Assembly: GCA_024228935.1 (NCBI GenBank)
Contig: JAAESX010000067.1
Location: 1 to 64,000, forward strand
DNA from: Pseudomonadota bacterium
GTDB taxonomy: Bacteria; Myxococcota_A; UBA796; CAJQPC01
DNA length: 64,000 bases
Direction of reading: 5' to 3'
The translations under genes were made by a program, and so were the position numbers. The notes beneath the pieces were generated by a model. The model searched no databases. It was not told the DNA's origin and saw only the letters and a list, made by a program, of their open reading frames with translations. This document shows positions 59,207 to 64,000 of the stretch, one piece after another (within the stretch, counting starts at the first letter, position 1; every line of letters starts with the position of its first letter).

Positions 59207-59922
59207 GCCTAGTTCTCGCACTGACACTCGCCTGCGGCGACAAAGACACCGACGGAACCACTACGGACAGCACGCCCGAAGGCGACGCCGACACCGATGC
59301 GGACGCCGACACCGACACCGACACCGATGCGGACACCGACGTCCCGGTCTCGGATGCAGCGGGCAACATCGACCTGCGGGACGGCACGCTGACGGGATCC
59401 GTGGCGATCCAGAAGGCGTTCTCGTTCAGCAGTGAGAACGCCGTGTTCGTCTACGCGTCGAGCAACCCGGACGCGACGTGCGACACGCTGACCGCGGTCT
59501 TCGACAAGGAGATCTCGGACCCCGACCCGACGTCGCTGTTCACCCCCGGCCACTGCAACCTGACGCTGAGCAAGGTCGGGGGCATGGAGCTCGAGTCCTA
59601 CGACCTCCAGACCGACAGCGGTGCGACGGTGAACGCCACCTGCGCCTACGGCGACGGCTCCTGGGAGTACGAGAGCGGCGGCGACGCCGGCTACTACTGG
59701 TCCGGCGAGTACTACGACGCCGGCGCCTGGAAGGGCACGCTGAACATGCTGTGGCACGACGAGGGGGCCGAGAGCATGGTCCTCGACGTCAGCCTGAAGG
59801 AGTGGGAGGGCACGTTCCCCTACTCGGACGAGCGGACGGGCGAGCACAAGGCGTCCGGCTCGGTGAAGGGCCGCATCTACACCGAGTGGTGCGAGGGGCT
59901 CGAGAACCTCGGGATCTTCTGA
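59203..59922 (+). CDS. Lipoprotein with Asp/Thr-rich linker, unknown
   Basis: A 239-residue protein. The leader MSLVLALTLAC is eleven residues without charge. After the Cys comes an acidic DADTDTD-type linker (residues 20-48) and a beta-rich domain with four Cys (DATCDTLTAVF, GHCNLTLSKVGG, NATCAYGDGS, TEWCEGLEN), probably two disulphides. GGAG precedes the ATG, which overlaps the UPF0104 stop. Family not recognised. Confidence 0.72.
   Translation: MSLVLALTLACGDKDTDGTTTDSTPEGDADTDADADTDTDTDADTDVPVSDAAGNIDLRDGTLTGSVAIQKAFSFSSENAVFVYASSNPDATCDTLTAVFDKEISDPDPTSLFTPGHCNLTLSKVGGMELESYDLQTDSGATVNATCAYGDGSWEYESGGDAGYYWSGEYYDAGAWKGTLNMLWHDEGAESMVLDVSLKEWEGTFPYSDERTGEHKASGSVKGRIYTEWCEGLENLGIF
59284..59342 (+). 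repeat. GACACCGAC-type tandem repeat coding the Asp/Thr linker
   Basis: Six-nucleotide GACRCC/GATGCG units encode DADTD linker residues after the lipoprotein cysteine. Confidence 0.65.
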
Positions 59923-61307
59923 TCCGCTCCTGGCTGCCGGTCATCGCGCTGGCGCTGGCCTGGGCGGTGCTCCCGGCGCTCCCCGCGATCTGGAACGGCG
60001 ACCTCATCGGCTCGCCGTGGACGGACCTGTACCCGTCGGTCTGGGGCCTGTGGTGGTTCGCGAGCGAACAGCCGGGACTCCCGCTGCACACCGACCAGCT
60101 GGCCGCGCTCGATGGCGGCATGCCGTTCTACTACTCGAGCCCGCTGCACGGCTGGCTCGCCTGGCCGCTCCTGGCCGTGTTCAGCGTCCCCGCGACCTGG
60201 AACGTCACCGTGCTCCTGGCGCGCATCGCGACGCCCCTGGTGACGTTCGGCGCCGCTCGGGCCTGGGGGCTCCAGAACCGTGGCGCCCTGGTCGCTGCGG
60301 CGGTGTACGGCTGTGCGCCCTTCTTCCACGGCTACGCGGTCGAGGGCATCGTCGAGGGGCTGGACGGCTGGACGCTCCCGCTGTTCGTCTGGGCCCACCT
60401 GGCCGGCCGCCGCGGGCTCTCAGCCCTGGCCTTCGCGCTCGTCATCGTCTCCAGCTGGTACCTGGGCGCGGTCGCCTGTCTGCTGGCGTTGCTGCTGGGG
60501 AAGCGGGCCTGGCCCGAGGCGCTGGGTGGGCTGGCGCTATCGTTCCCGTTCGTCTGGGCGTTCGCCGGCGCGTTCCCCGGGTCTGCAGGTGTCGGGCCCG
60601 AGGTCCAGCGGATGATGGGGACGTCGCTCATGCCGGGGATGCCCGGCTGGCTGGCCGACAACCCGTTCGCCAAGACGAGCTGGATCGGCCTGTTCGCCCC
60701 CATCGCGGCTGCGTTCGTGGCGAAGGAGCGCCGCTGGGAGGTCGGCGGTCTCGTCCTGTTCGCCGTGCTGAGTCTGGGCTGGGGCCCCTGGTACCTGCTG
60801 CCCGGGCTGTCGTCCCTGCGCTTCCCGTACCGCCTGATGGCCGGAGCCATCCTGATCCTCGCAGGGCTCGCGGGCCTGGCTGCGGACCGGTGGAAGCACG
60901 GCGCCTGGCTGGCTCCGCTGATCGTGGTCGAGGGCCTGCTGCTGTCACCGGTCGAGCCCATCCTCCCCTCGGCTCCGGCCGACTTCCACCCGATCTACGC
61001 CCAGGTCGAGGGTCCCGTACGCGACATCCCTGGTCCGATGGCCGTCGAGCCGGGTCGGATCAACCCGTCCCGTCCGTGGGCGCGTTGGTTCCTCTACCAG
61101 CAGGCCGGGCACGGCCAGGCGAGCGTGTGGGCGCCGGACTTCAACGGCGTCGGCGTTCAGGTCGAGACCAGCGAAGGGAAGGCTCCCTACGTCGTGGTCC
61201 ACACCGACCTCGTTCGGGACGCGGACGAGGTCGAGTCAGGACTTGTAGCCGCTGACTACATTCTGCTGGACTCGGTGGACGACAAGCGCCTCTACGGGAT
61301 GCGCTGA
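59889..61307 (+). CDS. Polytopic membrane protein, glycosyltransferase/YfhO-like
   Basis: About 472 residues, ten or more helices, and a soluble C-terminal domain (VQVETSEGKAPYVVVH). WNGDLIGSPWTDLYPSVWGL in the first loop recalls the Asp-containing first extracytoplasmic loop of GT-C or YfhO-type proteins. The start is uncertain: GTG 59886 or 59889 overlaps the lipoprotein and gives a basic N-terminus (VRGAREPRDLLIRSW); GTG 59967 would delete half of the first helix. It overlaps the convergent gene by 16 nt. Confidence 0.65.
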   Translation: MRGAREPRDLLIRSWLPVIALALAWAVLPALPAIWNGDLIGSPWTDLYPSVWGLWWFASEQPGLPLHTDQLAALDGGMPFYYSSPLHGWLAWPLLAVFSVPATWNVTVLLARIATPLVTFGAARAWGLQNRGALVAAAVYGCAPFFHGYAVEGIVEGLDGWTLPLFVWAHLAGRRGLSALAFALVIVSSWYLGAVACLLALLLGKRAWPEALGGLALSFPFVWAFAGAFPGSAGVGPEVQRMMGTSLMPGMPGWLADNPFAKTSWIGLFAPIAAAFVAKERRWEVGGLVLFAVLSLGWGPWYLLPGLSSLRFPYRLMAGAILILAGLAGLAADRWKHGAWLAPLIVVEGLLLSPVEPILPSAPADFHPIYAQVEGPVRDIPGPMAVEPGRINPSRPWARWFLYQQAGHGQASVWAPDFNGVGVQVETSEGKAPYVVVHTDLVRDADEVESGLVAADYILLDSVDDKRLYGMR

Positions 61308-63199
61308 TCCAGGACGAACGGCAGGTGGTCGGTCGACCACGGGGCCTCGGACTCGATCAGGTTCCAGTTCAATCGGCCTGCCGAGACGCGTGACAGCGAC
61401 AGGTACGCGAGCTCGGAGCCGCCATCGACGATGTAGACGTCGACTGCATCAAGCCCCGGGTCCGCGTCGAGGAACAGCCGCGTGCCCCCGAACAGCACCG
61501 TCAGCGCCTGGGACAGCGTCGCTTCGTCCGCAACGCCGGACTGGATGCGAAGAGCCAGCCGCGCGTCCTCTCGAGCTGACGAGATGCTGTTCGGGTGGGG
61601 GGTCGCCACCAGGACGGCGAGTCCCAGGAGGCCCGCCGGTGGATCGACCAGGAGGCCCGCTGCGATCTGCTCGGCGGGGGTGCTCGCGACCCGCTCCGGA
61701 GCCTGGAGGGCCAGCCGCATGAGCTGGACGCGCTGGAACATCGCGCGGGTGCGCTCCAGCGGCGAGGCGCCATCGGCGATGAGCTCGGCGAGCGTCGCGT
61801 CGGACAGGGACTCGGTGCTGGGGAGCGGCGACAGGATGCGTCCGCCAGCGCGCACCTCCTCGCGGGCGAGCGTGACGGTGCGCTCATACGCGCTCGTGCG
61901 GGCCAGGAGCTCACGGCGCTCGACGCGCGCGTCACGGGCCCAGACGTCGTCCGGCGACAGCGCCCGGGCCAGCCGGCCGTCGTCGTCCATGAGCGTCCGG
62001 ATCGCGGCGTCCTGGTTCTGGAGCGCCTGGTCGAGCACCGACATGCCCCAAAGGCGGCCCTCGAGCGTCCCCCACTCGCCCCGAACGCCCAGCATCAGGC
62101 CCTCGAGCGGCGCGATGTCGCCCTCGGACAGCCCGGAGAGGACCTCGGCCTCGGCCGTCCGCCGATACCCCTCGCCCGCATAGGCGAGCGCGTGAGCCGC
62201 TGAACCGCGGCCTCGACCGCGCTCCTTCAGCTCGGTGAGCAGAGCGTCGGCCTCGCGCTGACGGAGCTCGACCACCGCGCTGGAGACAGCGTCGGAGAGC
62301 TCCTCGGCTCGGGCCAGGTCCTGCAGGGCGCCGGCGGCCTGCAGCCGCTCGAACCGCGTCCGTGCCCGCTTCAGGTAGAGCCCTGCCAGGAGCATCGGGT
62401 CCGCTCCACCGAGCCGGCGGGCGTGCTCGAGCTCCTCGATCGCCTGGTCGAGCTGGGCACGGGAGGCGGCCCGTCGTCCCAGCGCCTCGCGGGCACGCGC
62501 CTCGATGGGGCGGGTGTCGAGCTGGTCGTCGAGCTCGGCCGCGCGAGCGATGTGGTCCAGGGCCCGCTCGGGCATGCCGTCGACGATCGCGTCCTCGGCC
62601 GCGTCCAGTGAGCGCGAGGCCAGGATCTCCCGACATCGGCGCTCGGCGGCGGTCCCAGGGAACCGACGCACCAGCGCGAGGAGATCGCTGTCCGAGGCCG
62701 AGCGTCCCAGGCTCCGGAGCGCCTCGTCCGCAGCCAGCTGGTACCGCAGGCTCTCTACATCCGCTGCCATGGGACCGCGGGGGAACCAGTCCAGGTAGTC
62801 GTCGCAGAGCGTGACGGACGGATCCGCGTCGATGCGGTCCCACAGCGCCAGCTCGGCGATCTCGAACGCTCGATCGGCGTAGGGACGGAGCCCGGGCACG
62901 TCCGACCCAGCGCGAATCAGGTCGAAGTTCTCGGCGTAGCCCAGATCACCCAGGACCAGCAGCGCCCGCCCGGCCGCGTCGTCGTTGCCCATGATCTCGG
63001 CGCGCAGCGCGGGGACCGCGTCCCGGTCGAAGGCCACGAGCTCGCGGTAGGCGGCCTGCCACACGTCGTCCCGATCCGAGGCCAGCGTCTTGACCAGCTT
63101 CTCCAGGTCACGAGGATCCTCCTCGGCCTGATCCGCGAGCGCGACGACCTGCTCGGGAGTGTGCGGAAGACACGCGAGCACCAGGAGGAAAGTGAGCAC
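61292..63199 (-). CDS. Large helical-repeat lipoprotein, unknown
   Basis: A 635-residue protein with leader MLTFLLVLAC (ten residues, uncharged, lipobox-like). Residues 25-110 look like HEAT/armadillo repeats (DVWQAAYRELVAFDRDAVPA, AAGRALLVLGDLGYAENFDL). The middle is TPR-like (ALDHIARAAELDDQLDTR, AIEELEHARRLGGADPMLLA). The last 150 residues are a mixed domain ending LNWNLIESEAPWSTDHLPFV. GTG start; the gene is transcribed away from the VWA gene. No family recognised. Confidence 0.7.
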   Translation of the reverse strand: MLTFLLVLACLPHTPEQVVALADQAEEDPRDLEKLVKTLASDRDDVWQAAYRELVAFDRDAVPALRAEIMGNDDAAGRALLVLGDLGYAENFDLIRAGSDVPGLRPYADRAFEIAELALWDRIDADPSVTLCDDYLDWFPRGPMAADVESLRYQLAADEALRSLGRSASDSDLLALVRRFPGTAAERRCREILASRSLDAAEDAIVDGMPERALDHIARAAELDDQLDTRPIEARAREALGRRAASRAQLDQAIEELEHARRLGGADPMLLAGLYLKRARTRFERLQAAGALQDLARAEELSDAVSSAVVELRQREADALLTELKERGRGRGSAAHALAYAGEGYRRTAEAEVLSGLSEGDIAPLEGLMLGVRGEWGTLEGRLWGMSVLDQALQNQDAAIRTLMDDDGRLARALSPDDVWARDARVERRELLARTSAYERTVTLAREEVRAGGRILSPLPSTESLSDATLAELIADGASPLERTRAMFQRVQLMRLALQAPERVASTPAEQIAAGLLVDPPAGLLGLAVLVATPHPNSISSAREDARLALRIQSGVADEATLSQALTVLFGGTRLFLDADPGLDAVDVYIVDGGSELAYLSLSRVSAGRLNWNLIESEAPWSTDHLPFVLDQRIP

Positions 63200-63314
63200 G
63201 GCCGGCCTCTATCCCGCGACAAAGACACATTCTCCGCACAGGGTGTAAGGAACCGCCTGGGAGGCTCGTTGTCGGCTCAGAGACCGTCTCTTCTTCGTCC
63301 GTCATGGAGTCCTC

Positions 63315-64000
63315 ATGCAGCGCTGGCATCTCACCGCAGGCCTCGGCCTCGTCGCCGCCCTGGCCGCCCTGGTCGCCCCCGACCTCCGAGCGAGCACCTC
63401 GTCCCCCGAGCTGCCGGTCGATGTCCCCACGCACCAGGACCCCGTGGTCCTGGACGTGTCCCCGGTGCCGATCGACATCGGGAACCTGCACGTCACCGCC
63501 GGCCTCGACCACCCCGCCGTGCTCGATGGCCAGACCGTCGAGCGCCTGATGGTCATCACCATCGCGGCCGATGACGTCGAGGGTGAGAGCGCCCGACCCG
63601 TCAACGTCTCCGTCGTCATGGACCGCTCCGGCTCCATGGGCGAGCGGGGCAAGATGACGCACGCGAAGGCCGCAGCCCGCGAACTCGTCGAGGCGCTGGA
63701 CGCCGACGACCACTTCTCGTTCATCACCTTCTCGGACCGCGCGCAGGTGCGCGTCCCGATGAGCCAGGTGCTCGATGGCAGCTCGCTCATCCGCTCGATC
63801 GACGCGGTCAGCGAAGGCGGCGGCACGAACCTCTACGAAGGCCTCAGCGTCGGCCTCTCCCAGCTGAGCGGCGTCGCCTCGGACAGCGCCGTGAACCGCG
63901 TCATCGTGCTGTCCGACGGCAAGGCGAACGTCGGCGTCACGAGCCTCTCGCAGCTCAGCTCGCTGGCCTCGCGCGACAACGACGGCGGCGTCCGGGTCAG
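63315..64000 (+). CDS. Secreted VWA-domain protein, 3' end beyond window
   Basis: 228 codons are visible. The leader MQRWHLTAGLGLVAALAALV ends near DLRAS. From about residue 90 a von Willebrand A domain has an intact MIDAS: DRSGSMGERGKM (DxSxS), GGGTNLYEG (Thr) and LSDGKANVG (Asp). The segment before it (DIGNLHVTAGLDHPAVLDG, LMVITIAADD) is a beta region as in secreted VWA/VIT-type proteins. GGAG lies 5 nt before ATG 63315. The frame stays open to the right edge. Confidence 0.85.
   Translation, partial: MQRWHLTAGLGLVAALAALVAPDLRASTSSPELPVDVPTHQDPVVLDVSPVPIDIGNLHVTAGLDHPAVLDGQTVERLMVITIAADDVEGESARPVNVSVVMDRSGSMGERGKMTHAKAAARELVEALDADDHFSFITFSDRAQVRVPMSQVLDGSSLIRSIDAVSEGGGTNLYEGLSVGLSQLSGVASDSAVNRVIVLSDGKANVGVTSLSQLSSLASRDNDGGVRV

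Noticed and set aside
59284..59342. Short direct repeats considered as a CRISPR-like or tandem array
   Set aside because: The units are 6 nt, in frame, without spacers, and encode an Asp/Thr linker.

Overview
The window is a gene-dense, high-GC (roughly two thirds G+C by eye) bacterial chromosome segment with no insertion sequences, prophage, CRISPR array or rRNA. The gene content fits the Myxococcota / former Deltaproteobacteria: many short lipoproteins, Asp-rich MopE-type repeat proteins, PEGA, FHA, VWA and TPR proteins, a eukaryote-like Ser/Thr kinase, an HTTM (gamma-carboxylase-like) protein, a lone microcompartment shell protein, and the order tRNA-Gln - prs - rplY - pth - hppA - rpsF - rplI - dnaB. 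No taxonomic marker is decisive, so this placement is inference. Genes are packed into operons with 1-4 nt TGATG/ATGA/GTGA overlaps, several convergent pairs abut or overlap at their 3' ends, and the longest non-coding stretch is 243 nt.

Layout. 1-5377: tRNA hydroxylase MiaE with an EEP nuclease, a large TIGR03960-type radical SAM protein fused to DUF2344, and two lipoproteins. 5475-10905: acyl-CoA dehydrogenase, zinc-ribbon/PEGA membrane protein, MopE-repeat lipoprotein, and a YfgM-like/BamB-like pair. 10972-13386: a coupled operon of ferredoxin, a DUF3293-like protein, a small membrane protein and an HTTM protein. 13470-15944: a tail-anchored sigma-like protein, a TPR protein with a dead zincin fold, and an MBL hydrolase. 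15948-22348: guaA, two exported proteins sharing a C-terminal module, then a guanine-deaminase-like amidohydrolase with XdhC. 22355-24609: HTH-REC regulator, a DHp-only mini kinase, and an FHA protein. 24745-32411: the replication/translation block and tRNA-Gln. 32386-38847: TPR lipoprotein, CoxE-like VWA protein and MoxR ATPase, divergent from a NYN-LOTUS protein and a phosphoglycerate-dehydrogenase-like protein. 38830-46656: MopE/FG-GAP lipoprotein, Ser/Thr kinase, a PHP-type lipoprotein, and a porin-like barrel. 46675-53047: trxB, queG, rhomboid-TPR protein, tandem-BMC protein, and small secreted or membrane proteins. 53072-58094 (minus): PfkB kinase, degenerate SIR2-like protein, FAH hydrolase, permease, gamma-glutamyltransferase. 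58160-64000: LPG-synthase-type membrane protein, lipoprotein, polytopic membrane protein, repeat lipoprotein, and the start of a VWA protein.

No single textbook system dominates. The most unusual observations are: (i) two adjacent exported proteins with the same uncharacterised C-terminal module on different N-terminal domains; (ii) three likely pseudo-enzymes (SIR2-like, zincin-like, sigma/anti-sigma-like); (iii) a lone tandem-BMC shell protein with no enzyme locus; (iv) a DHp-only protein beside an HTH-REC regulator; (v) very short, uncharged signal peptides on many lipoproteins; (vi) several sigma70-like promoters placed 6-7 nt from a start codon, implying leaderless mRNAs; (vii) loss of rpsR from the rpsF-rplI cluster. 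Promoters that could be recognised fit TTGnnn-N17/18-TAnnnT.
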